Assembly: GCA_944367535.1 (NCBI GenBank)
Contig: CALVWQ010000006.1
Location: 17,325 to 81,324 of the forward strand
DNA length: 64,000 nt
From: an uncultured Clostridia bacterium
Lineage (GTDB): Bacteria > Bacillota > Clostridia > Christensenellales > Borkfalkiaceae
Direction: 5' to 3'
Shown: positions 17,425 through 26,456 of the stretch, one piece after another
Layout: each line of letters opens with the position of its first letter
How positions within the stretch are numbered: position 1 is the stretch's first letter
Position numbers and translations under genes: made by a program
Notes under the pieces: generated by a model
Seen by the model: the letters and a program-made list of their open reading frames with translations, nothing else
Told to the model about the DNA's origin: nothing
Database searches by the model: none

Positions 17425-18798
17425 TCACGAAAAAAGCGCTGTTTTTCGCTCAATAATTCGCGAAAATCCTTCAAGGTACGTTTTTACATCTTTCGGCGCG
17501 GCGACTCGTTCTATTCTGCCGCGCGGAAAATCCACGCGCTTGGATATCGCACCTGCCCCGCAAGCCACCGTCGAGGAAATTTCCTCCATGGTGTCGATAT
17601 TGTAAACGCACTCTTTACCTCGCTTTGCGTACCCTACGTTTTCAAGGTTCCCCGCCATATATTTCTGACGATAAAGATAATACGGATTATAACCCGCCGC
17701 CTTTAATTTCAGGCGCGCGTAATTTACCATTTTTTCCACTTCCGCGCCGTTTGTGAGCCTCGACGTATCTTCCGCGAGGTATGACCCGCGTTTTACACAG
17801 AGTGTGTGTACCGTTATGTCGTCGGGCGCAAGGCTAATCGCCTTATCTATCGTTTCCGCAAATACCTCCGAATCTTCGCCTTCGAGCCCCGCTATGAAAT
17901 CCATGTTCGTAACGAACATATCTTTTGCCATAAGAAACTTTTCGACCGCCTGCTCCGCCGTATGACTTCTGCCGATCTTCTGTAAGGTCGCGTCGCAGAA
18001 CGTCTGCGGATTTATACATATCCTCGTAACGCCGAAATCTTTCAGCATTTTGAGATTATCCGGCGTTATCCTGTCGGGTCTTCCCGCTTCGACGGTAAAT
18101 TCTGCGCCCGTATTGATTTTTGCAAGCGCGGCGAGTATTTTCGCGAGATTCCTGTCGGAGAGCGCCACGGGGGTTCCTCCTCCCACATAAATGCTTCTCA
18201 GTTTCTTTATGAAACCCGCGCTCTCGTTTATTTCTCTCAAGAGAACATCAGTATACTCATCCGCGAGCGAGGCAGTTCGGGTTATGTCGGAAGTTATAAA
18301 AGAACAATATTTACAGCGCGACGGACAAAAGGGCACAAATACGAAAAAATCCGTGTTGTCCGGGTTTTTTTCGTATATATCTTTCTGCGACTCTATCACC
18401 TCGCGCGTAAGCGCGGTTTTTTCCTCGCTCACCTTCATTACTTCTGTAAAAAACTCCTCGAAGCGCCCGTCTTTATCCATTTCGGAATATGCAAGCCCCG
18501 TCGGACGTATCCCCGTAAGCGCGCCCCACGGGAGTTCCCTGCCGTATCGGCGCGAAAGAGTTTTATAAAGCGCGAGTTTCGCGTACCTCTTTATAAGGCG
18601 TTTTTTTACGAGCGGCGATAATTCTTCGCCTACCAAGTTGCCGTAAGCATAGGTATTGCCTTCCAGCGTGACGGTGTTTATGAATTTATTCCCTTTATCG
18701 GAAAAATTATGCTTAATACGCACGCCTTCGCTTTCGGGGAACAGAGTTACGACCTCTTTAAGTTCGCTCTCGCAATTTTGAAGGTTTGTTTCAATCAT
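17425..18798 (-). CDS. hemZ: Coproporphyrinogen dehydrogenase HemZ-type radical SAM protein
   Basis: I start at the ATG at 18798 (MIETNLQNCE, 457 residues). An upstream start at 18888 would overlap 98 bases of the preceding gene without a ribosome site. The radical SAM cluster motif CPSRCKYC is at residues 158-165, preceded by a HemZ-type N-terminal domain (WGALTGIRPTGLAY). GGGTPVALSDRNL and the late HemN-like region follow. The family performs oxygen-independent decarboxylation of coproporphyrinogen III or related radical chemistry. No other haem genes are in the window, so the true substrate is uncertain. Its ATG lies inside the end of the MBL gene (8-base overlap, ATGATTGA), suggesting coupling. 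Confidence 0.85.
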   Translation of the reverse strand: MIETNLQNCESELKEVVTLFPESEGVRIKHNFSDKGNKFINTVTLEGNTYAYGNLVGEELSPLVKKRLIKRYAKLALYKTLSRRYGRELPWGALTGIRPTGLAYSEMDKDGRFEEFFTEVMKVSEEKTALTREVIESQKDIYEKNPDNTDFFVFVPFCPSRCKYCSFITSDITRTASLADEYTDVLLREINESAGFIKKLRSIYVGGGTPVALSDRNLAKILAALAKINTGAEFTVEAGRPDRITPDNLKMLKDFGVTRICINPQTFCDATLQKIGRSHTAEQAVEKFLMAKDMFVTNMDFIAGLEGEDSEVFAETIDKAISLAPDDITVHTLCVKRGSYLAEDTSRLTNGAEVEKMVNYARLKLKAAGYNPYYLYRQKYMAGNLENVGYAKRGKECVYNIDTMEEISSTVACGAGAISKRVDFPRGRIERVAAPKDVKTYLEGFSRIIERKTALFS

Positions 18799-19405
18799 AA
18801 TCGGCAAAAGTATTGTATTTTCTCTCGTGAGTGAGCGTGGTGAATTCTTCGTGCCCGGGATATACATCGAAATCCCCGTCCAACGCAAAAAGTTTCCTGA
18901 TTGAGTTTATGAGCTGACTCCGCGACCCGCTCGGAAAATCCGTCCTGCCGACCGACTCTAAAAAGAGCGTATCGCCCGTAAACAACATGTTCCCTATTAA
19001 ATATGTCAAAGAGCCGTCGGTATGCCCCGGCGTTTCCAGAACCTTTATTTTAAGCCCTGCTTCTTCCACTACGTCCCCCTCTTTAAGAGTAACGTCCGCA
19101 CGGCATTTTTCAAACCGCCTTCCGAAACTCGAAGCGAGATTGTCGTCGTTAAGAAGTTTTTCGGCGTCTTTTTCCCCGACATAAATCTTAGCACCGCCGT
19201 CCTGTAATTTTTTCACGTTGCCCGCATGGTCGAAATGCGCATGAGTGAGCAATACGGCGTCTATATGCAATCCGTATCTTTCGGCAGTCCTGACGACCGC
19301 ATTATAATTTTCGCCGCTGTCGATGACCACCGCCTTTCCTTCATCCCCCACAAGAAAATAGGTGTTTACCCTGAGCGGACCGCTGCTCAAATGATAAAGT
19401 TTCAT
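18791..19405 (-). CDS. MBL-fold metallohydrolase (glyoxalase II-like)
   Basis: A 204-residue metallo-beta-lactamase-fold hydrolase. The zinc motif THAHFDHAGN gives H55, H57, D59 and H60. Further ligands are seen in ETPGHTDGSL and the C-terminal PGHEEFTTL. It resembles small YcbL/YqgX-type thioesterase-like hydrolases that cluster with rel in Clostridia; the substrate is not established. Its ATG overlaps the rel stop (TAATG) and its end overlaps hemZ, so it sits in the middle of a tightly packed operon. Confidence 0.88.
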   Translation of the reverse strand: MKLYHLSSGPLRVNTYFLVGDEGKAVVIDSGENYNAVVRTAERYGLHIDAVLLTHAHFDHAGNVKKLQDGGAKIYVGEKDAEKLLNDDNLASSFGRRFEKCRADVTLKEGDVVEEAGLKIKVLETPGHTDGSLTYLIGNMLFTGDTLFLESVGRTDFPSGSRSQLINSIRKLFALDGDFDVYPGHEEFTTLTHERKYNTFADYD

Positions 19406-21534
19406 TATGTCGCCGTCCTGAACACTTCGGTTATTTTAGGGCTTTGCGACAGTTTGTTTATAAGCCTGTCGAGTTCGTCCTTGCCGTTAAGTCTTATGTG
19501 AAAATCTATTATTACCTGTTTTGTCTTGTTGTCCGTCCTGCCGTTGGTCGAGACTATTTCGAGCTTAAGTTCTGCCACGGCAGCCGCGACTTCCGAAAGT
19601 ATCTGCGCCTGAGCACTCCCTATGACCTTGATGCCCGCGTTATAGACGTTGGACACCTTATCAATCCAACTCACATCTATTAGTCTGTCATCCTCGGCGT
19701 GTTTTAAATTAGGACAATCGGATCTGTGAACGGTAACGCCGTGTCCGCGCGAAATAAATCCGATTATGCTGTCGCCGGGCACGGGATTGCAGCAACCCGC
19801 AAAACGCACGAGTATGCCGGTCATACCCTTTACTTTTACGCTGCTCGCCTTTTCGGGCTTTACAGTATAATATTTGGTGATTTCCTGGCGCGGCTGTTTT
19901 TTGCGGTAATAGTCCACAAGTTTGACGATGACCTGATTAACGCCCACAGCGCCGTAGCCGACGGAAGCAAACATTTCTTCCTGACTGTTGAAAGACATTT
20001 TTGAAGACAGGAAAAGGAAAGATTCCTCGTTAAGCAGTTCGCCGAGAGAAAAGCCTCTGTGTTTGGCCTCTTCTTCCAACATCGACTTGCCTGTTTTTGC
20101 GTTCTCGTCCTTCATTACGCGCTTGAAAAATTGCCTTATTTTAACCCGTGCGCTGGGATTTTTGACAATTTTGAGCCAATCCCACGAAGGTCCTTTGGAG
20201 TTCTGCGAGGTTATGATTTCCACCACGTCGCCGACGGAAAGAGTGCTGTTTAACGGCACGATTTTGCCGTTAACTTTCGCGCCAACGCACTTGTTGCCGA
20301 CAGCCGAGTGAATCGCGTACGCAAAGTCGATGGGCGTCGCGTCCTTCGGCAAACTGATTACGTCGCCGTTGGGCGTGAAAACGAGGACTTCCGAACTGTA
20401 AATGTCGCCTTTGAGCGAATTGAGAAATTCTTTGCTGTCCTTTAATCCTCCCTGCCATTCCATGACCTCCCTTATCCACGAAAGACGGGTGTCGAGGTCG
20501 TCTACTTCCTTTTTGTTTTCCTTATATTTCCAGTGCGCCGCGATACCGTATTCGGCGGCGTGGTTCATCTCGTAAGTTCTTATCTGAATTTCGAACACAC
20601 GCCCGTAGTTAGTTACCACCGTCGTATGCAGCGAACGGTAGAGATTGGGTTTCGGAGTTGCGATATAGTCCTTTATCCTGCCGGGGACCGGACGCCATTT
20701 GTTGTGGATTTTACCGAGTATTTCATAACACTCGTCCACCGTGCCGACTATGACGCGAATGGCGACGAGGTCATATATCTGGTCGAGAGTCTTTCCTTTT
20801 TCTTTCATCTTGCGGTATATGCTGTAAAGGTGCTTTCTTCTTCCGAAAACCTCACCTTTTATGTGAGATTCCGTGAGCATTTCGTTCACGTCTTCTATTA
20901 CCTGCTCTACAAATCCGCCGCCCTCTTTTAATCGTTCTTCGACGTTTGTGGATATATATTCGTAAAAATCGGGTTCGAGATATTTAAGACATAAATCTTC
21001 GAGTTCACATTTTATCTGCGATATGCCCAGTCTGCCCGCGAGCGGCGCATAAATTTCAAGCGTTTCGCGCGCCATGCGTTGCTGACGTTCCACCGAGAGA
21101 AAATTAAGAGAACGCATGTTGTGCAGTCTGTCGGCGAGTTTTATGATTATGACCCTGATGTCTTTCGCCATCGCGACAAAAAGTTTACGGAAATTTTCAG
21201 CCTGTTCCTCTTCCTGCGAAGTAAATTCGATTTTTTCGAGTTTCGTTACGCCCTGCACGAGCAACAGAACTTCTTCACCGAACTCTTTTTTGAGGTCGCC
21301 TTCCGATACGGGCGTATCTTCTATGACGTCGTGCAGAAACGCCGCGGCGACGGTCGCCGCGTCGAGTCCGAGGTCTAAAAGTATCCCCGCGACGGTGCAA
21401 GGATGCACGAAATAATCTTCCCCCGAGGCGCGTTTCTGGTGCTCGTGGGCTTTCTTTGCGAACTCGTACGCCTTTTCGCAGAGTTCGAGTTCTTTTCCCG
21501 TATATGTTGTTTCGAGTCTTTCGTAGACCGTCAT
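19405..21534 (-). CDS. rel: Bifunctional (p)ppGpp synthetase/hydrolase Rel
   Basis: A 709-residue long RSH enzyme that makes (p)ppGpp from ATP and GTP/GDP during starvation and hydrolyses it otherwise. The HD hydrolase domain is intact (FLHDVIEDT, H68-D69). The synthetase domain follows, with GRRKHLYSIYRKMKEKG and NLYRSLHTTV, then a TGS domain (VFTPNGDVISLPKDATPIDFAYAIH), a zinc-finger/helical part with FAGCCNPVPGD, and a C-terminal ACT domain (about 635-705). Both activities should therefore be active. It overlaps recJ by 4 bases (ATGA). Confidence 0.96.
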   Translation of the reverse strand: MTVYERLETTYTGKELELCEKAYEFAKKAHEHQKRASGEDYFVHPCTVAGILLDLGLDAATVAAAFLHDVIEDTPVSEGDLKKEFGEEVLLLVQGVTKLEKIEFTSQEEEQAENFRKLFVAMAKDIRVIIIKLADRLHNMRSLNFLSVERQQRMARETLEIYAPLAGRLGISQIKCELEDLCLKYLEPDFYEYISTNVEERLKEGGGFVEQVIEDVNEMLTESHIKGEVFGRRKHLYSIYRKMKEKGKTLDQIYDLVAIRVIVGTVDECYEILGKIHNKWRPVPGRIKDYIATPKPNLYRSLHTTVVTNYGRVFEIQIRTYEMNHAAEYGIAAHWKYKENKKEVDDLDTRLSWIREVMEWQGGLKDSKEFLNSLKGDIYSSEVLVFTPNGDVISLPKDATPIDFAYAIHSAVGNKCVGAKVNGKIVPLNSTLSVGDVVEIITSQNSKGPSWDWLKIVKNPSARVKIRQFFKRVMKDENAKTGKSMLEEEAKHRGFSLGELLNEESFLFLSSKMSFNSQEEMFASVGYGAVGVNQVIVKLVDYYRKKQPRQEITKYYTVKPEKASSVKVKGMTGILVRFAGCCNPVPGDSIIGFISRGHGVTVHRSDCPNLKHAEDDRLIDVSWIDKVSNVYNAGIKVIGSAQAQILSEVAAAVAELKLEIVSTNGRTDNKTKQVIIDFHIRLNGKDELDRLINKLSQSPKITEVFRTAT

Positions 21535-23819
21535 TGCAACTCCTCCCTGACCGCGCGGTAAATAGCCGAATTGTCAAGCGAACTTTTAACGAGCGGGTCA
21601 AACCGCAGTCTTCCGTCTTTTATGCGGAATATGCCGAGTTCTAAAAACACCTCGGCGGAAAACACAAACTGTTCGGCGGTAAAATCGGGCGCATAAGCGC
21701 AGAACGCGCGCGCCGAATCATAAAATTCCCTGCCGTCTATATTCAGCATATACGAAAAGACGGCGGCAAAATCCTCTCTCCCGACCGAAAGATTTTCAAG
21801 AAAACTCTTGCCCGAAAGCCCGCCGTAAAACACCTGTTGCGCTGCGGCGGAAACAGTCCGCAAGGGTAAATCTATATATATTACGCGTGAATATTCCCCG
21901 CTTATCTCTTTCGGGGAAACGAGTATACAGTCGGAACACACGCGCGGCGGAACCGTAAACATATATATTTCCGCCTTTTCATGATTTTCTATATATTTTA
22001 TGTTTTCGGGTTCTGAAACGGCATAAACCGTGCCGAATCCCTGCTTAAACACGACTTTTTCACCCTGCAACCGTACTTTCGGAGGACGCTCGCCGGAAAG
22101 AATTTTAAGAAGTTCGTTTCGGACTATAAATGGTTTTACCGATTTAAAATCACCGTAATCGGGTATGACGTTTCTGACTATTCCCTTAAATGATTCTTTG
22201 CCGTTAAAAACCGAATAACTGATATCGAACACCACCGTTTTTTTGACGGGCAACGCCAAAACCTCGGAATCAGCCTCGCCTGCGAAGTCGAGCATTTCCG
22301 CCTCGGGCAGCGAAAAAGAATAATGCACCGATCCCGTTTTTATAGGCAGCGCTTTTATCTCGTGCTCCGTCTCCGCGGTAAAAAGCGGACGCCTGTTGCC
22401 CTGTCCGAAAGGTTCTAGCATATCCGTTTCGCGCGCAAAACGCAAACTTATTTTATCTTCGCATTTCCAATCTGCAAAAATCGTTTTTTCGCATACCGTT
22501 TCAACTCCGAGATTTTTCACATATTCGCAAAGCGCGCGGCGCAAAGCGCCGAAATTTTCGGTGCTGACCGAAACGCCCGCCGCCTGCGAATGTCCTCCGA
22601 AGCCCGAAAGCAAACCGCTCGCCGCGACCAGGGCGTCATAAATATTTATTTCCGGCACACTGCGTGCAGACCCTTTAAGTCCTCCGTCCACGCCGGCAAA
22701 TACTATGACCGGCCGCGCATAGTCTTCGACAAGCCGAGCCGCGACTATACCGATAAATCCCGTTTTCCAATCCTTGTCTGCCACGAGAATTACTTCATCT
22801 TCCGAAAGTTTTTCCTCTCTTATTTTCTGTTTTGCGCTTCTGTAAATTTCGTCGCACTCGCTCTGACGCGCAATGTTATATTTTCCGAGTTTTACGCAAC
22901 AGTCAAAAACCTCGTTGTCGGAATCGGAAATAAAAGCTTTGAGAGCGGTGGCGGCGTCCCCCATTCTGCCGCCCGCGTTTATGCGCGGCGCAATCTGGAA
23001 AGCGAGTGTCTGCGCGGTAACCTTTTTAGCGGAATTGTCGCCTAAAAGATACCTAAAAGGTCTTCTCGCACGCGGCGAATTGATAATCTTTAACCCTTCC
23101 GCGACAATGCACCTGTTTTCGTCAACGATTTCCATACTGTCTGCCACTGTCGCGAGCGCCGCCAAATCAAGGCATACGTCTGCCCCGTCGCCTATCAGCG
23201 CCTGACCGAGTTTATAGGCGACCCCCGCGCCGCAAAGACCGTCAAACGGATATTCCTGCCCCTTGATTTTAGGGTTAACGGTTATTGCGTCCGGAAGAAT
23301 CTCGGGAGGCTCGTGATGGTCGGTTACGATGACGTCTATACCGTAAGATTTTAAAACCTCTATCTTGTCCGCGTCTGATATTCCGCAGTCAACGGTAATG
23401 AGCACATCTATCTTTTTTTCGTTATGTAATTTTTCGACTATCTGTAAATTTAGTCCATATCCGTCGTCGCGTTCGGGTATTGCTACCTTCGCGTTTAACC
23501 CGTAATCCGCAAGACAGAAAAACATTATACTCGCCGCACATATTCCGTCTGCGTCGTAATCGCCGAAAATAAGGACATTTTCACCCTTTTTTCTTGCCTC
23601 GCGAAGTCTGTCCGCCGCGGCCGATATGCCGCCGAGAAGAAAGGGATTATATATACCGCTCTTGTCGGGGTTTATAAATTTTTTTATTTTATCTTCAGTA
23701 TCTATTCCACGACAAAAAAGAAGCCTTGCGGTATCATAAGTAATACCGCAATTTTCCGCCGCGACCTGCGCGGCGGCGCGCTCCTTGCCGCCGAGTGTTT
23801 TCCCGTAAACTATTTTCAT
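21531..23819 (-). CDS. recJ: Single-stranded-DNA-specific 5'-3' exonuclease RecJ
   Basis: A 762-residue RecJ acting in recombination and mismatch repair. DHH-family motifs are present: FGDYDADG (85-92), VDCGISDADK (143-152), VTDHHEP (165-171) and FGGHSQAAGVSV (DHHA1). It is longer than the E. coli enzyme (577 residues) by an extra C-terminal domain, as is usual in Bacillota. It is the first gene of the recJ-rel-MBL-hemZ run. The secF terminator lies upstream, so recJ probably has its own promoter, which I could not resolve. Confidence 0.95.
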   Translation of the reverse strand: MKIVYGKTLGGKERAAAQVAAENCGITYDTARLLFCRGIDTEDKIKKFINPDKSGIYNPFLLGGISAAADRLREARKKGENVLIFGDYDADGICAASIMFFCLADYGLNAKVAIPERDDGYGLNLQIVEKLHNEKKIDVLITVDCGISDADKIEVLKSYGIDVIVTDHHEPPEILPDAITVNPKIKGQEYPFDGLCGAGVAYKLGQALIGDGADVCLDLAALATVADSMEIVDENRCIVAEGLKIINSPRARRPFRYLLGDNSAKKVTAQTLAFQIAPRINAGGRMGDAATALKAFISDSDNEVFDCCVKLGKYNIARQSECDEIYRSAKQKIREEKLSEDEVILVADKDWKTGFIGIVAARLVEDYARPVIVFAGVDGGLKGSARSVPEINIYDALVAASGLLSGFGGHSQAAGVSVSTENFGALRRALCEYVKNLGVETVCEKTIFADWKCEDKISLRFARETDMLEPFGQGNRRPLFTAETEHEIKALPIKTGSVHYSFSLPEAEMLDFAGEADSEVLALPVKKTVVFDISYSVFNGKESFKGIVRNVIPDYGDFKSVKPFIVRNELLKILSGERPPKVRLQGEKVVFKQGFGTVYAVSEPENIKYIENHEKAEIYMFTVPPRVCSDCILVSPKEISGEYSRVIYIDLPLRTVSAAAQQVFYGGLSGKSFLENLSVGREDFAAVFSYMLNIDGREFYDSARAFCAYAPDFTAEQFVFSAEVFLELGIFRIKDGRLRFDPLVKSSLDNSAIYRAVREELQ

Positions 23820-23958
23820 AATCCCAACAAAAATTTCAGTATTGTCTTTTTAAATTAAAATATTTTCAGTCAGCATCGATATGTTTCCCGATGCAGTCGG
23901 AAAACAAGCATTTCATCAGCCTGCCGAAATAGAAATATTTTCCGTTTTTTAAACAGAA

Positions 23959-23983
23959 TAAGGCGGAAAATATTCCCGCCTTA
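23959..23983 (-). terminator. Probable intrinsic terminator after secF
   Basis: TAAGGCGG (23959-23966) pairs with CCGCCTTA (23976-23983). On the minus strand the sequence TTCTGTTTAAAAAACGG follows, a moderate T-rich tail. It lies 29 bases after the secF stop and separates secDF from recJ. Confidence 0.6.
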
Positions 23984-24011
23984 CGCCTTACAAGATATTA
24001 AACGGAGGCGT

Positions 24012-24929
24012 TTATTTTTTTGCCTTTCCGCCCCTCACGGCAGCCCACAGCATAGGCGCGAAAACCGCCGCCGAAACATACGCGCTTAACGTCGCGAGAA
24101 GTATCTGCGCACCTGCAAACATAAAGTAGTAAGAGGTTAAGAAACCGCAGACCGCGAGAGCAACGAAAGCGACTGCCGCGCCGAACAACATGAAATTAAG
24201 CCTGGCAATGCTCATTTTCAATCCCTTACTCGCTATTTCCGACGACGTGAGTTTCTGCTCCGAAACTATACGCTCGTTTTCTCTGCACCTGTTAGAGATA
24301 ACTATCGAAAGCGCCGCGCCGAGAGCGATTGCCGCCGAACAGGTTACTGCAAAGAAAGGACTCTCGGGTATTCTTAAAATCGCCATGAGAGAAATAAAAA
24401 TCACCGCAGAAGCAACCGCCGAACATAATGCGGCGACGCCGCCCGCGACCTTTTCGGATATGAGAGAATAAATAAATATCAGCACCACGGCGATTCCCAA
24501 AGCAAGCAACAGATAAAGGAAATCCTCGGTACGGTCGCCCGAATTCATTTCATAAACCTTTACAGAGCCTTCTAGATTGGAAAACTCCGAAGCGGCAACG
24601 GCGCTATCGACCGCGCTTAAAAGATCCGCCTCTTTCAGGTCGCCGAGAGAAGACAATTTATAGACATAGACTGCGCCGTCGTCAAGCGTCTGAGTCGCAA
24701 AATAAGAAACCTTGACCCCGACCGACGTAAAATAATCACGCGCGGCCTTATCTACGACCTCGGCAGAACCGTCTATGTTCTGGTCGATTCCGACCTGAAC
24801 CTCGTAACTCTTCTTATAATCCGCGGTGTTATTCAGACCGAGCAATCCGAGCATAACCATGCCCGCGACAACGACCGCAAGTATCAATATAACTATTATT
24901 TTGGATTTACGGGAAATAACGCTACTCAT
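24012..24929 (-). CDS. secF: Protein translocase accessory subunit SecF (divergent)
   Basis: A 305-residue membrane protein starting at the ATG at 24929 (MSSVISRKSK). The TTG six bases earlier is too close to the GGAGG site. One N-terminal membrane segment (about 11-31) is followed by a ~110-residue extracytoplasmic loop, then five membrane segments in the C-terminal half, the SecF topology. The identification rests largely on topology and on the position directly after secD. The usual first-loop GxDFTGG signature is not recognisable and the transmembrane 4-5 motif is altered (IALGAALSIVISNRCREN). SecDF uses the proton gradient to pull secreted proteins outward. Confidence 0.75.
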   Translation of the reverse strand: MSSVISRKSKIIVILILAVVVAGMVMLGLLGLNNTADYKKSYEVQVGIDQNIDGSAEVVDKAARDYFTSVGVKVSYFATQTLDDGAVYVYKLSSLGDLKEADLLSAVDSAVAASEFSNLEGSVKVYEMNSGDRTEDFLYLLLALGIAVVLIFIYSLISEKVAGGVAALCSAVASAVIFISLMAILRIPESPFFAVTCSAAIALGAALSIVISNRCRENERIVSEQKLTSSEIASKGLKMSIARLNFMLFGAAVAFVALAVCGFLTSYYFMFAGAQILLATLSAYVSAAVFAPMLWAAVRGGKAKK

Positions 24930-24931
24930 AA

Positions 24932-26260
24932 TCAAGCCTCCGCCCTTTTCAGTTTAAGGAAATTTTCTTTATATCCCGCTATGGGAAGAATAAGCGCGGC
25001 AAACATTCTTGCAAACAGCATGTCCGAAATAAACGAAACGATAACGCCTATTCCGAAAGTAACGGCAAAACCTTTGAGCGTGCCCGACGCGAAAAGGAAC
25101 AGTAAGAGCGCAACCAAACCGCTTACGATTGCAATACCTAGTACGGGCATGACCGAACGGCGGAAACCGTTATTGACCGCGGTCTTTACCATTTTCCCGC
25201 TCGAATATTCTTCGGAAATCCTCTTTGCGGTAATCATGAGCCCGTCGGCGGTAAGAACCGTCGCGAGTATTATTCCGAGCACTCCGCCGAGCGAAAGTTT
25301 GACGCCGGGCACCGCGATGAGCATGAGAGTAAGCGCAAGCAGTGAAAGTATCATGGTCAGCCCCGATATGAAACCGTAGCCCTTATAGAGTACGAAAAAC
25401 GCTATTATAAAGAGCACCGCGACGGCGAGCACCGCGATTAAAGAGACGAGCGCGGTATATTCGCCGTAAGGCGCGGAAACCGTCATGGGATCGGAAACCT
25501 CGTAACGATAAGGAAGTCCGCCCGAATTTATCTGCAACGCGGCCTGTTTTGCACCGCTCTCGCTCGAAACATAAAGTCCCAAAGATTTATTGACAAAATA
25601 AGAGGCCGATAGCGCATCGCTGCCGGACATAAGCGTGGTTTCGCCGAGCATTATTTTAAGGTAGAAAGTGCCTGCGTTAATCTGCGCCATTATCTCATCA
25701 TAAGCATAGTCGGTAAACGTGATATTTACCTGATAATAAGTCGTATCATCGGTACCTGAAACCACACCGCCGTATTTTGCCTCTTTTATAACCTGTCCGT
25801 CAGTGAGAATTTCATCGGTGGGGTCCGCTTCCGTGCCGCCGTAAAAGGAAAGTTCTCCGTAAGCCGCCACGACCGCCATATCGGCGGCAAGCGTCGTCGT
25901 ATCCTGTTCGCCGTAATCATTGGTTTCGGCGCGCAACTCGATTCTTATATCGTAATCCTCGACGGCTTCGTCGGTATCTTTTAAAGCCTTAACCGAAAAC
26001 GTCTGATACCCGAGCGCTTCGAGTCTGTAACTGAGCGTCTCGATGACTTCGTCTATATCTTCCACTTCTTCGACGTTGTCTTTTGCGAGTGTGAGATTAT
26101 ACGCCGTTCCGCCCGCCATATCGTAATCGAGTTCGATAGCTCCCAGTACGCCGTTGTAATTTTTCACGCCGACGGGGAAGCGCACAAACGTCATCACGAC
26201 GAGAAACGCCATAATCAAGCATATCAATGAAAGTAACGTAATCGCCTTTCCTTTCTTCAT
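24932..26260 (-). CDS. secD: Protein translocase accessory subunit SecD
   Basis: A 442-residue SecD with an N-terminal membrane helix (residues 7-27), a long extracytoplasmic P1 domain beginning with LDYDMAGGTAYNLTL (the family's LDLxGG-type motif), and five further membrane segments from about 265 on. The GVLGIILATVLTADGLMITAKRISEEY stretch matches the RND-type transmembrane 4-5 region with its Asp. It is split from SecF as two genes, as in many Clostridia. Its stop is 3 bases before the secF ATG. Confidence 0.9.
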   Translation of the reverse strand: MKKGKAITLLSLICLIMAFLVVMTFVRFPVGVKNYNGVLGAIELDYDMAGGTAYNLTLAKDNVEEVEDIDEVIETLSYRLEALGYQTFSVKALKDTDEAVEDYDIRIELRAETNDYGEQDTTTLAADMAVVAAYGELSFYGGTEADPTDEILTDGQVIKEAKYGGVVSGTDDTTYYQVNITFTDYAYDEIMAQINAGTFYLKIMLGETTLMSGSDALSASYFVNKSLGLYVSSESGAKQAALQINSGGLPYRYEVSDPMTVSAPYGEYTALVSLIAVLAVAVLFIIAFFVLYKGYGFISGLTMILSLLALTLMLIAVPGVKLSLGGVLGIILATVLTADGLMITAKRISEEYSSGKMVKTAVNNGFRRSVMPVLGIAIVSGLVALLLFLFASGTLKGFAVTFGIGVIVSFISDMLFARMFAALILPIAGYKENFLKLKRAEA

Positions 26261-26318
26261 CTTTGCCTCCGTGCGGAAACATATCGTATCCGCAATTTTT
26301 AAAACAAGCCTGTTTAAA

Positions 26319-26348
26319 ATTATATAACATCCGACCCGTTCGGGTCAA
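26319..26348 (-). promoter_or_regulatory. Sigma-A promoter of secDF, with palindrome over the -35
   Basis: TTGACC (complement of 26343-26348), 18-base spacer, TATAAT (complement of 26319-26324), about 60 bases before secD. A perfect inverted repeat GACCCG-TT-CGGGTC (26333-26346) covers part of the -35 and spacer, where a repressor could bind. Confidence 0.68.
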
Positions 26349-26456
26349 ACATATTTTCCATTATTTTGAAAATAAACGCGCCACAAACGACTAAAATGCC
26401 GCTCGGCCCGCATTTTACGCCGATTTTCCGCTCCAAACGCGCTTTACAAAAAAAAT

